64,000 nucleotides of DNA. Source: Ilyonectria destructans (lineage: Eukaryota; Ascomycota; Sordariomycetes; Hypocreales; Nectriaceae). Numbering within the stretch: position 1 is the stretch's first letter; every line of letters begins with the position of its first letter. This document shows, in pieces, positions 45,612 through 57,000 of the stretch. The stretch spans positions 310,001 to 374,000 of the forward strand of contig JAHEWK010000035.1 of the NCBI GenBank assembly GCA_020740775.1, written 5' to 3'. The position numbers and the translations under genes are program-made. The notes below the pieces were generated by a model. The model saw nothing but the letters and a program-made list of their open reading frames with translations, ran no database searches and had not been told where the DNA came from.

Positions 45612-48600
45612 ATCTACGTACAAGACAAGGTCAGTCGCACAATCTCATGATGGATAGACCCGAGCTTACTTAGGGAATCGATGGGGATAGCCCATAACAG
45701 CTATGGGGTGGCGATGGGCTGGGTATTGATGCTGGTGTGGATGTGCGAGTGGAAGAATTGTGACGCGTCACCAGGAATTATCACGACATATTTCCTGGTG
45801 GACATGCCATCTAAATGAAGAGATACCTTCCGGATAGTGTGCGATACTGTAGTCTTGCAAGGGTCCACAAAATTACTAAGTATTTCCACATGGTTGAGGC
45901 TTCCCAAAAGGGTTATGTCACCCATGTGGTAATGTGCGACCGTAGACCCCGGTTCGGCACTCGTGAGACCCACGCCCTGCTCGCCGAACCCGATCGGCTC
46001 ACAGTGCACAGCTGAACCGTGACCTGTCGTGTCGTTGTCAGGCCGGCTTTGTATTCCTTGGATCATCCTTTCTCTGTCTTTCGAGACATTCCTTTGCTGC
46101 GACTTGATGGACCTGATCAACCCCTGTCCTGGTACGTCTGCCCCCTGAAACGGTCCTTCTGGGGCGTCCGGTACCTTCTTCGGCCCCTGCTCGTTAAATA
46201 TCTCACCACACGGCTCGTCCATTGAACGCAAGGCCACTTGGTGGAATTGACTCAGCTGCCGTATCATTCTCGAGATCTCCTTCGAGCCGGCCGTGACCTG
46301 GTCGGCTCCCATCGTCGTCCTCAAGACGTCGATGAGGCGTATTGCGTTGGCGACGCCGTTTGACCGGAACGCCCGACCCGGCCCCTCATCACCGTCGCCC
46401 ATTCCCGGGCCGATCGCCTCAGAGGCGGGATCGCCGTCCCCGGACTGGGCGGCCCACTGCTTCGCATCGCGTTTCGCGTCTTCAGCCGACCGGTGAAGGA
46501 GTTGGATGTTATCCGCGAGGAAGGATATCCTCCGAGGCAGCGCCTGTTTCTGTCTTTCCCAGATGGTGTTGATATCGCCTGATGTCTCGGACGAGAACAT
46601 TTCCCACGGCACGAATATTGCGAGATGCTGGACTGCCGCCCTACCATAGCAACGTCAGCTTTTGGGCAGATATGTCAAGCTATTCGCGTGCTTGCTACGT
46701 ACCTCTTATGGTAGACTTCGCCTTCGTCGCTAAAGTCCGTGCTCAGGTAACCATCGAAACAGACGACAGCGTGCTCGCCGGGCTTTCGCAGCGCTTGCAC
46801 CCACGTCTGCGAGAGGGGCCACGAGCTGTCGAATTGCACCTGCCCCCAGGCGCCTGCGCCCTTGCTCTTTCGTTTCAGCTTGACTACGGACATGTAGTCG
46901 TATAGCGACAGTCCTTGCAGTAGTCCGCCGCGGTGCGGGTATGCTTGCAGGAAAGAGATCCTTTGTCCGGCCTCTTCCAGGAGTACCGTCTCCTCAACCT
47001 GCTCGTCCGTCATCTCCATGCCGCTTTGGCGTCGCAGGTGCCACCACCGTCGAAAGATATGCCAGTAAAGGGAAGATGCGTTTAGGAATGTCCAGCCGTG
47101 GTTGCTCGCAAACTCGTTAGGATACCCCAGCAGATGAGCAACGACTTCGACCTGCGACAGCGGCCGGTCTGTGAAGATGCGGTTCGCGACCCTCATCAGG
47201 AACTGCCGCGTTCTGTTCTGGCCTCGCTCCGCCTCCTCCGTCTGGCTCTCGACGACCGACTCGTCCACAACGGGGAACAGTTCTGCTGCCGCGGCCACCC
47301 GTTTCCATACCGGATCCTCGACCTTGGTGGCGTAATTCGTCACATAAAACACAATAGCCATGGTCTTGCACTGCGTTGCGATGAACGAGATGTCGTGGTT
47401 ATGTCGCAGTCCGACCGCCATGGCCTTGTTCCATCGGTTCACCATGCTGTGATTCCGCCGGATCTGCAGTACTCCGTCGTCCGTAAACGCCGTCCTTTCC
47501 ACCAACCTCCACGGCGCCTTGAACCGGCACGGATCTCGATTCTTACCCTGTCCCCTAATGGAGTATTTCACGCACGTAGGGCTGTGGGTGTGGATCTGGG
47601 TGGCACCTGCGCAAAAGTTGGCTTCCTCGTCGAACGAGGAGGCGAACTGCTGGCTGGTCCGCAGCAGGGACGATATGTCTGACGACACGGACCTGTCCGC
47701 CTGCACCGCCGAAAAAGCCTCCTGGTCGAGATCCTGCATTATCGACTCTCATGTTAGGCAACGCGTTCCTGAGTCGCTCTTGCACGCGGGGAACAAACCT
47801 CCTCGAAGACGCTGTCCACGTACTGGATGACCCTGTCCCGGTACTCCGCTTGATCCTCCCCCGCGACATCTCCGAGTATGGAGCTGAGGTGCATGTTTCC
47901 CCGGAGCCAGAGCAATCCATGAACGTGGAGCGCCCCGCGCTCGTTAGTCTCCACGGCCCCAAAGTACCTGCTGATGCGCCCAAACACAGAATCCTCTCCA
48001 GTCTTCACGTAGTGTTCGAAGAACATGGACACCTCCCGGTGAAAGAAGACTGCCGAGCTGAGGGGATCCGAGACCGCCAGCCGTGCCCGCTTGTATGCCA
48101 GGTCGAGGCTCGTCAGGAAGGCCTCGGCCTCGTCCGGATCCCGCATCCGATATGCGGCGAGCCTCAGCTTGACCGGGTTAGTGATGTCGTTCGGGTTCAG
48201 CGTGAACCAGATCGCGGGGACGCCGTCCCGAATGATGAGGGACTTGATCTTCCGCCGCATGCTCAAACGACTCTCCCTCGACATCGGCTGGCGGAAGCCG
48301 TACAGCGACAAGCTCTTCATCAGCTGGTTGACGCCCTCGTCACCGGTCTTCCCGGTCGCCTCCAGGTCGACCTTGGCTGCCTCCAGCCTCTCCGCGCTGA
48401 GCGAGCGTACGATGCGCTCCACCTCCGGGAAGTTCTTCCTCGTCACGCTCAGCATGCTGACTCGACGATTTCTCGACCTCACTCCCATGTTGAAGACGAG
48501 GAACGCGAAGACATGATGCGTCGCGAACCGGCCGCCGTGGCGCTGGAGCACCACTGTGGCCCACGTCTCCAGGGTCATGTTCCGCGACGAAACGAGACCC

Positions 48601-50780
48601 CGTGCCCTGGCCTCCGCATCGACACCTCCATGCACCTCTTGGGCCGCGTCTTCGATGCTTTCCTCCGCCTGTCGTGGGCCCCCGCTACCGACTGGAAACA
48701 GCGTCGGGAAAGTCTTTGCGAAGAACGGTGCGTCGAAGGGATCGGCGAAGTCTTCGCCCCTTGACACGAGAATGTAAGGTTCACGCGTGTCTCCAGGCCG
48801 CACCTCAGCCGATCCCAACCCCGTCCCGGGCCGCATTTCATCACGGGCATCATCTTGGAGCAGAGCGTCACGGACATATCGCAACTTCTCCGCGTCCGCG
48901 ACGTCAGGTCGCCCATCGAGGTCAAACATGCCAGAAGAGCTGATCTCGTGAACCGGCGCGGCGGCAACGCCACCGTCCCCATCACCGTCCCCATCTTCGC
49001 CATCTGCATCACCAGGCTCCACCGCCACGTCGCCGCTGACCTCTAAATCGCGCCCCTGGCTCAGCGTTGCCAGGAGCTCTCGGATATCCACACTTCCCTC
49101 GTCTTCCAGGCCACGCTCTGTGGGTGGGACGACTTGTGCTGTTCGTGCCTTCTCCCACGCCGACGGCTCGTCCCGTTCCAAACGCTCATAGGCTTGGTAT
49201 GGCACACCATGCGACCGTGCGTCCCAGCTATCCAGTTCCGCCCTGTCAATGTCGATGTCGGCATACAAGGGATTGTGCCTCTTCAGCCACACCAGCGCCT
49301 TTTCCACAACTCGGCGCCGCACCGAGAGCAGTGCCGAGAGATCGCTCGGTGCCGGCTTCTCGGGCCCCTGCCACGACACGTGGATGTCATCCATAACCTT
49401 CAGGAGCGGATGCGGAAGCACCCTTGTCGCCAGCTCCTGCACGTTGTTAGGGAATACCGTGATGTGCCCCTTAACGTGCCTCGGATACCTCACGTTCTGC
49501 CGGTGCCCCTCTGGGATGCTATATTTGGTGATGAAGCCGTAACATGAGTTCAGCGCGATGAGCTTCTCCTCGACCGGCGTAAGGTCCTTCAGCTCGTCGG
49601 GAAACATGTGCTCGCATCCTAGCTTAGTGTGCAGCTGTGCAGCTGGAGACAAGCCGCCTCTCCTTAGCTGTCTCACGCAATCCGCACACCCACGAATCTT
49701 CTCCCCCACAGGGAAGCACCGGAGGCACTTAAAGGGTGATCCATCGCGCTTCTCGACAGGACTTGCCATCCACCGGTCCCACTCAACATCCTCTAGCTCT
49801 GCCCTGCTGTACTTACGGTAGCAGAACATGCAGGTGAGGATCGGTAACGTCCTCGTCTCATGAAACGCCTTGTAAAAGTCCTGGACCGTCTTCACCTTCC
49901 TCTCGTGGGGCACAGGCGCACACCATTCCTGTCCGTGCGAGAGTCGCTCCTTCTCCGCAAACTCTTCATCGAGCGCCACTAAGACGCTGGCGAGATCCCC
50001 CGCCTGTTCTTCCTCGTCCCTCTCTCGGCGGACCGCGGCCCTCATGCGCTTTGGCGCTGGCTGATCAGTGCGGCCAGAACCCGCTCTCTTCCTTCCCGGC
50101 TGCCGACTCGGCCCCGCAGGAGGAGCACCGTCCGCCGCATTCTCGGCCTCGCCGGCGACTTGGCCGAACGACTCCAATGTCCTCGTCCGTCTCCGTTGCC
50201 GAAAATTTTCGTTTCTCGACTCCTCGGAAATGTCAGCCACCGTCCGAAGCCCCAGACCTGCGATCAGAGACCTTCGCCCAGCTTCCAGCATTTCCGCCGA
50301 TGGATGGAAATCTGGTCCCGCGAGTATCGCCGTATTCGGCTGATTGTGCGTTTTCTCCTCGCTGGCCGGCCGTGGGGCTAACGGCACCCTGCTGCCTCCG
50401 TCCATCTGAACGGACCAGAACAAGGCAGGCCTTGCGGGCTGGTTGTTTTCCAGCCTTGCAAGCTCGTTGTTTCCCGGTCTGCCTTCTGGGCTCCTTGGCT
50501 GCCTCTCGACGCTGCCAGACTCCCTCGGGTGTTCGTACTCTCTTTGCTTCGCCTTTAAAATCCCGGCCGACGTCCGGATGCCGAGACCCGCCAGCCCCGG
50601 AGCGTCGACCGCTCCTAGCGGCACTGAGTTGCTCTCTGCCCTAGCCGCCTCCTGGAACTGCCGCCGCGCAGCCTCGAAGATGTCCGCCGATGTACGGATT
50701 CCCAGACCGGCAAGCGCTACGTTTTCGCGATTGCGCGCATCTCGTCGATGGAACTGGTCGGCTAGACTCTCCTTCTCCAT

Positions 50781-51253
50781 AACGAATCGCCTTCACTAGC
50801 TCTCCTATGTCAGTATTTCTGCCACGCTGCACAAAACACGACGCAGGGCCCCAGATAAATAATCCTGCCACCTTCTCCATAACCTCCTACCACCCGACCC
50901 CGGGCCTTGCTCCTGCCCAGTCTGAGAATCCGTTCTCTACATCTCACCCCGGGTCTCCCCTGATCCTTTGCTCCGGTAGAAGCTCAGAAACCATTCCACC
51001 CTGAGATGCAGAGACAGGCGCCGTCTTGCCTTGAAACCGTAGTGGCTTGACAATGTCAGCCGCGTTCTGTTCTTCGCCAATCGCTTTGCGAATATATCAA
51101 GGTTTCTTCCTCTAACACCACATCCGTCACAGCCCCTGAAGGCTCGACGAAGGTGGTGTATCAAGGATTTGGAATTACTCCTCTATATAAGCCGCCTATA
51201 CCACCCCCCGACTTCCTGCCCCTTTCCGCGACTTGCTTCAACCTCTATTCGTC
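50781..51253. promoter_or_regulatory. Divergent promoter region of RepHel and RPA-like genes
   Basis: The 473 bp between two divergent starts. A TATA-like CTATATAAGCC at 51182-51192 lies about 65 bp upstream of the RPA-like ATG. No other site is recognised. Confidence 0.45.
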
Positions 51254-52322
51254 ATGTCTCGGCAGGCAACCTTCTCGAATACTATCCACTTGCGAGACTT
51301 TGTCGACAGCGTTACGGACGACCCGGGTCGGGAAAACGCACCCAACTACGTGGAAATCCAGACTGATGTTAACATCTTCCATGAGGACGGCTTCCATAGT
51401 TCTCGCATCGACATTAACCCCATCCGCACCCGCATTCATGCCTATCTGACGCGAGAAGAGCGGGAGCTCTACACCCCTAACATGTTCTTCTATGCTGACG
51501 GCCGCTTCTCCGCCGCCCAGTCTGCGGGCGGCACGCTAGAGATCAGCGTCCAGGCCCTCAGTTTGTCGAGGTACGTCACGACTCACACTCGGCCTCACAC
51601 GGACTGACCTTCCTAGACACCCTGGTGACGTCTCTGACTTCGACGAGTATCGCCGCTACTTACCAGGACAGTGGTGCCCGATGGTGACCATCATCGGATC
51701 CGTGCCATCGCCCAGAGACAACACCAGCGACCCTTCTGAACCTCGCCGCTTCACCGTTGAAACATCCGTGTACAACGCCTCAAAGGCATCTCCAGTCCCG
51801 TTCTCCGTGGCTTGTTTCTTTGAAAATATGAAGCGGTGGCAAAAAGTCAGAACACCATCACCGGGAGCTCTCCTAAGCATCACCGCCAAGGTAGCTGGTC
51901 GCACCACTGACACCAATCAACTGGCCCTCCGTGTCCTTGACTTGGCCTACCTGCCGAGGCCTGCCCAAGCCCCCGCGGCCACGCCGACCCCGACTGCTAC
52001 TCCGCCTTCAAAGCGGTCCGCTCGCTGGGAGGGCCGGGCCACTCCATCCACACCTTCAAAGAGGCGGCGCGTCTCGGAGGGCGCCAGCGACGTTGCGGAG
52101 CCATCCTATCGGAATCCAACTTCGCAAGAAGCGACAGGAGGCCGCCTCCATCTGCCGCACATAGCGGACAGTGCAAAAGCCTCACCCAATCCCCCATCTC
52201 CGTTGACTATAGCTGATGCTGAGGAATCCTCCATCACATTAGCCCCTTCCCCCAGCCTTGATGGTGGAACACGGCCGCATCGCAGCCGGCACCCCCCCAA
52301 GAAATATGCCGATGGAGAGTAG
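51254..52322 (+). CDS. OB-fold/RPA-like protein next to the Helitron gene, two exons
   Basis: ATG 51254; exons 51254-51570 and 51617-52322 with a 46-nt intron (GTACGT...CTGAC...CCTAG) give 340 residues. The first 230 residues look like two beta-rich domains (NYVEIQTDVNIFHEDGFH ... MFFYADGRFS; GQWCPMVTIIGSVPS ... SFTVET-type strands ... LLSITAKVAGRTTDTNQLALRVLDLAYLP). This is reminiscent of single-strand DNA-binding OB folds. The tail is Pro/Ser/Arg-rich. Plant and some other Helitrons carry RPA-like genes beside RepHel, and the divergent arrangement fits a Helitron accessory. The fold assignment is inference from sequence style, not a motif match. Confidence 0.55.
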
Positions 52323-52450
52323 ACAGTGGTCACTACCATCGTGTCTGGCGCCTCTGCATTTGAATTTATTTCTCCCTTTCACCCTACTGTCCTGTACCTA
52401 GCCATAACGCTCGATCTTGCAAGGCGACTCTTGCAAGGTGACTCCCCTGC

Positions 52451-53002
52451 TCAGTCGCTTTCTTCGTCCCGAGATACACACGCTCCCCTGTGTGTCTTCC
52501 AGTCTGCCTTCTGGTGGTCTTTGTCACAGTATGCCACAGCCTTGCACCGCCCGCACTTCCTGATCCCTTCCATCTTTCCGCACACCGCGCAAACTATGGC
52601 TCCCACCCGAGCCTCGGCCCCTGCCCCAACTTCAAGCATCTCCTCCTGGATGGCTTGTCGCGTCTGGCTTTCGCATTCGCCTTTCCCACACACGCTGCTG
52701 ACAAGAACCCCAACGTAGGGATCACCCTCTTTGTGAAGAAAGGACATTGGCGTCTGCAGAACGGTCGCAATAGGTGATCTGCAAATTCCGCAAAAAGGAT
52801 TGGATGCTGCGCGACAAGCCGGTTCGTGTTCTTTCAAAAAAGGCAGCACTGCACGTTGAAAACGATAGGCGTATGAATCATCTTGCCGGGCATGGGATAG
52901 GGGCCTGACGAGACTCTTTGAAATCTCGTGCGTAAAATTCAGACCTTCGGGGATATTGTTGCAGGAAAATTGGAACCGAACCGGGCACGTCGCCATGTTC
53001 AC
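52451..53002 (-). CDS. MYND-type zinc finger protein
   Basis: Minus strand, first ATG of the frame at 53002, 183 residues. The C-terminal MYND finger is complete: CAVCGKMEGIRKCGRCKAVAYCDKDHQKADWKTHRGAC. Upstream lies an unassigned region with another Cys pair (FCGICRSP). MYND fingers mediate protein contacts, often in transcriptional repressors. It ends 129 bp from the RPA-like gene, convergent, and could be host sequence carried by the Helitron or simply its neighbour. Confidence 0.75.
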   Translation of the reverse strand: MNMATCPVRFQFSCNNIPEGLNFTHEISKSLVRPLSHARQDDSYAYRFQRAVLPFLKEHEPACRAASNPFCGICRSPIATVLQTPMSFLHKEGDPYVGVLVSSVCGKGECESQTRQAIQEEMLEVGAGAEARVGAIVCAVCGKMEGIRKCGRCKAVAYCDKDHQKADWKTHRGACVSRDEESD

Positions 53003-53267
53003 GATGAGGGAGAGGACAATAGATGCTGTATCTTCATTGCAATCAAATTAATTGACCACAATGCTTCTAATCGTGAGCTTTTGGGAGAGTGAGTGCCGGG
53101 ACATGATTCCGCCCGGGTTGCTATTAAGGTTTCCATAAGGTTTTATAGAGAGCCGGGGATATGTTTCATGATCTCGACATGCCAATCACACACCACCCAC
53201 AGTCGAGCCTGTAACGACGCCACAATAGCCGAGCTGCCGATCTTGCTTCAACTAAATTCATGTCAGC

Positions 53268-53978
53268 TCAAAATAATAAAATTTGCTCAAGATACGTCGG
53301 CCGATTTTCGTCTCTAACTTCGTTCCTCAAGGCTCTTCTGGGCAAACCGCCTGCGGTTTGCGTCTCCTGTATTCTAGTACACTGAACCCCAGAATGCGCC
53401 CGATCCCCAATCCCTCTAGACCAACAAAAGATACAGCCGTCAAGGCCTCGCTCCTGTAGCCTCTGCCTGAACTCTCTGAACTCCTCCTGTTCCTTCATAC
53501 CATGGGTGATCGCTCGATCTCTAGCCGCCTGTACCACCAACTCTCGCACCCGCATGCCTGTCTCCTCCTCGTCTTCGGAGATGCCTAATTCCTCCAAGTC
53601 GACGACTTCGCTTCGGACTTAGCATATATCGCATAGCTCCTCCCCTTCTTCGCAGCCATCCCGATCTGTCCGTCCATCCATAACGGAATCCATAATTATA
53701 CGGCGGCATACTCGTCTACTAATGTAATCCTCAGTGGCAGTATTTTCTGCCACAAAATTCCGCGCCCTTTTTGGTATATCTTTTGTATCCACTCGGATGA
53801 CAATGGCCTCACTCTGCAGCCCGTCTCGACCAGCTTGTCCACTCTGCTGTGCATAATCGGCCATCTCAAATGGCATCTCAATATGCAGCACTACACAGAT
53901 ATCAGGGACGTCGATCCTGAGACCGAGAGCATTCGTCGAACGCTCTTGTGCCCTCGAGAATCGTGTGACCCTCATCAA
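53268..53978 (-). pseudogene. RecQ-like helicase C-terminal fragment
   Basis: Minus-strand frame LGLRIDVPDICVVLHIEMPFEMADYAQQSGQAGRDG (helicase motifs V-VI), a Cys/acidic tail EEGEELCDIC, a TAA (53619-53621), then in the same frame EEETGMRVRELVVQAARD ... CIFCWSRG. It resembles the C-terminal half of the family seen at 28851-30098. The ATPase half is missing. Confidence 0.7.
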
Positions 53979-54036
53979 CTACAAACCGGTCTAGCCGTGC
54001 TGTAACACTGGGTAGGAGTTATATTTTGATATCATT

Positions 54037-57000
54037 CTAAATCCCATACCAGATGATCTTCGTCAGCGCTGCTATTTGCCGTAGTATCTCTAAACCTTCA
54101 ACTCCTTGAATAGCTATCGATCGAGTGAGATATCTTGCAACCGTATTATCGTCAAAGGCTGCCTCTACTCCTCTTCCCACACAGTACTGTTCGACTGAGT
54201 CAAGCACCACCTCCTCAAGCTTTTCCCGTCCGCATTGAAAGAGACCAATGATCGTATCACGTAGTAGGAAGCGGCTATATTGGCAAATCCAACGCAACGG
54301 ATCCCGTTCAATCTACTCCCCGTTGTAGTCTCTCATCCATCTTGAACAGAATTGCCGAGGGAGATGGCAATGGTTGCAGACTTTGCGTGGTGCCTTCCAG
54401 TTCTGATAAAGAATACAGCCCAGTCTTTCTGTTAGTTGTTTTGCTCCCCCTTTTTTGCACTCTCGGAGGGTATGAAGAATGCTTGGCCCTTGCAACCTAC
54501 GACCAGCACAAAAACTGCACTTTCCTATCCACCAGTCCACTATCACTTTCCATCTCTTAACTTCCTTATTGCTTCCCCAGCCCCCAACAGAATCTGTTTC
54601 TAAAGAGGTGATGAGTGTCCCAGCTGGGCGATGGGGGAACCCTTCGAGTGGGGGAAGTCCCGCTTGGCGGTTTTGGCGATAGTAAAACGCCAGAACAAGC
54701 GTTTCGAATACGAACAGAAGGTTTGGAATCCAGCTGTCATCGAATGGTACCCGCTTCTCAAACCACGCCCGGGCGTGGTGCTCAACACTAAGGTCCGCGC
54801 TATCGTCATCGGAAGCCATCTTCGCGATTAATTTCCCGAGAAACTGGCTATCGTATGCACAAAGCGCGGCAATGACCCTCCTTATTACTGGTTTCTGCTC
54901 ACAGTGACCATTAGGATTCGACTTAGACCGGAGCTTTTTTACCCAGGTCGCTTTATCCTCTCCAGCATCTGCCGTATCAATCCGACAGGCGATGCGGATC
55001 TCTCCACAGGGACGAAATGTATGGGTGCACATGCTGCAGGTGCCCTGACCCCGTACAGACCGCGGAATAGTCAGACTCTCCAGCCATCGATGAATCGACC
55101 TTGCCCTATTGCCTTCATCAGACCTACATGTGTTCATATCGTGGCCAAGTTGCTGCTTTCCTGTGGCAATGAAGCATACTTCGCACCTGATAGATGTCCA
55201 CCATTCAGTGGTCTTGTGTATATTATCCAGGCGATAGGCCAGCGATAATCCCTCAACTCTGTTCTCTATGCACCCATTTAGGAAATGGATAGTTGCATGA
55301 CGCTCTGTAGCTGCTTGAAGGCTGCTGTGCTCAGTGAGGCAGCCAAATAAAGGGCCAGTACTCCAAGGGGTTGACTCGAGATCTTTATTGTTGGTGGATG
55401 GCATTATCCTCAGATACAAAGGGCAAGCAGCCGTATTCGTTTTCGCAGACGGTAGATTCTCCTCTCTGGTAAAGCGTCTCCTCTTTGGGGGCGATGGTGA
55501 AGATGATGACACACTCCGCCTATAGATCACCTGGCTTGAGAGTTCAGATAAGTAGGAACATAACGGAGATACATAAGTTGCGAAATATTCCTGAGTTGCA
55601 TGCTGGCTTTCAACGGGCTCGGCTGTGTATTGGAGCGGAATGACTAAAGTAGTGAGACTCTGGGTTTTCCTAGCGGCTGAACTGTTCCGTGGGGATTGTA
55701 TATGCTGAGCTGGTGAAAGGTGCAGGGTATCATTAGGGTTTGATAAGGCCGTCTTGCTCGGCATTTGAAGAAACTCATGCCATCGAGTAGATGCCCACTC
55801 GTAAAGGTGTAACAGCTGTGGCTGTAACTCTGTGGGAAATGCCCCGTCTAGGCTATATGTCGTTCCTCGCTGAAGTGGGCGATGTCCGCTCTGCTATGCA
55901 AAGACAACATTGCGATCTGCATTCTCGCTTTTGTCATCAAACCGGTTGAATGGTTTATGCACTTTCCGGACATGCTTCTCTGTGATGCCGATGTATAGAT
56001 GGCGAAATAGCTGTAAATTGACAGGCTTATCCCACACTTTCGATATGGCGTCCTTTAAAGCTGTAGTAAAACAGCCAGAAGGCTAAGGTTTGCTTCCGGA
56101 AGTCGTTTGGGCGCCAAAGAGGAGGGGTGAGGTTGCTTCTTTATGTCTTGAATCTGGGCGATTCTCTTGATGCAATAGGTTAATAAGTCGTTAAATGTAA
56201 ACAAGACGCTTATAGAGTACCCTTCCGAATGGGGCTGGTAAGAAACGGGCGACAATAAATTCCCGGTTTGTTGACGCTTTTGCTTTGTGATGACGCACCA
56301 CAAAGACCATCAATTTATTATAGACATAGATACCTCTCAGAGTGAATTCTCTATTTACGCACTACAGACTCAAGAGGTCAGGCCACCTTAGCGTTTATCC
56401 ACCTAAGCTAGACATCCCCAATAACAAGAAGTTGCACATCGCTTCTTCTTTCCGGAGATACCAGAAGACTGCTTTCCAGTTCCAATTGCCGCCTCGGGAG
56501 AGACTGTTGCGCCGAGTAGTACATACTCTTTCGCATAACGCAAGGTGTGCATCCTCAAGGTGATTATCTGAATAGAGCATAAATAAGAAGCTCTTTTCAG
56601 TATTCGTTATGTCGTTCTTAATTTTAGCTAGATTAATAACGGGATCCCAGTTGTATATCAGCTCTGTATAGAGGGTTTCAGCTTGCTGGGTAATATAGTT
56701 GCCCAGGAGTCGGAATTCCGTTATAGAAACCCGAAAGGAATCCCCGTAGGAGACTGTCTGCCTATTATCGCTCCAGCGCAAGAGGAAGTGATGCGAATAT
56801 ACCGCGGAGGTCACATAAAGTGAGGTTGTCATGTAGATGTAGAAAGATGGATGACGAGCTAAGACTACAGTTGAGGACGGGAGAATAAGGTCTCCTTCCT
56901 CACGTGATGTTACATATAATGCCAGTCTTAAGCACCAGGCCCAAGACTGGTTTTTCACGTATCAGGAAGGCTGGTATATCCAAACGCACTATAACCCGAC

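Larger units (their letters stand above)
42368..45944. mobile_element. Integrase-type DNA element A, two convergent genes, 6-bp TSD
   Basis: 3577 bp. Both ends read inward TACGGTCGCACATTACCACA and on to position 29 without mismatch, then AAACC against TAACC. GACCCC is duplicated directly (42362-42367 and 45945-45950). Inside are a plus-strand integrase-like transposase and a convergent minus-strand partner gene. The insertion lies in the third exon of the Helitron gene, whose frame is restored by exact removal. Confidence 0.93.
40645..50780 (-). pseudogene. Helitron RepHel gene, interrupted by integrase element A
   Basis: Minus strand from ATG 50780. Exons 50780-47799, 47733-46703 and 46640 onward, with 65-nt and 62-nt introns. 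The third exon is split by a 3577-bp element. With that element and one 6-bp TSD removed, coding resumes at 42361 and runs to the TAA at 40645: 2142 codons with no stop. Domains: N-terminal repeats (LAGLGIRTSADI-like), Cys-rich zinc region (CMFCYRKYS ... FKCLRCFP), Rep domain with FTLNPND and the HUH motif GALHVHGLLWL (near 47923), Tyr in DRVIQYVDSVF, then a Pif1-type helicase (GGEGGTGKS Walker A, LLIIDEVSMLG Walker B, FCGDFHQF, LYVQLSRCKSLDGI). It drives rolling-circle transposition. The nested insertion should disable this copy. Confidence 0.9.

Noticed and set aside
47751..48764. Long plus-strand ORF across the Helitron gene
   Set aside because: Antisense to the RepHel coding exon in GC-rich sequence, with no domain and no supporting signals.
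40066..53267. Precise Helitron termini
   Set aside because: A hairpin near 40181-40197 is not followed by CTRR at a normal distance, and no single 5' TC start stands out. Borders cannot be called from one copy.
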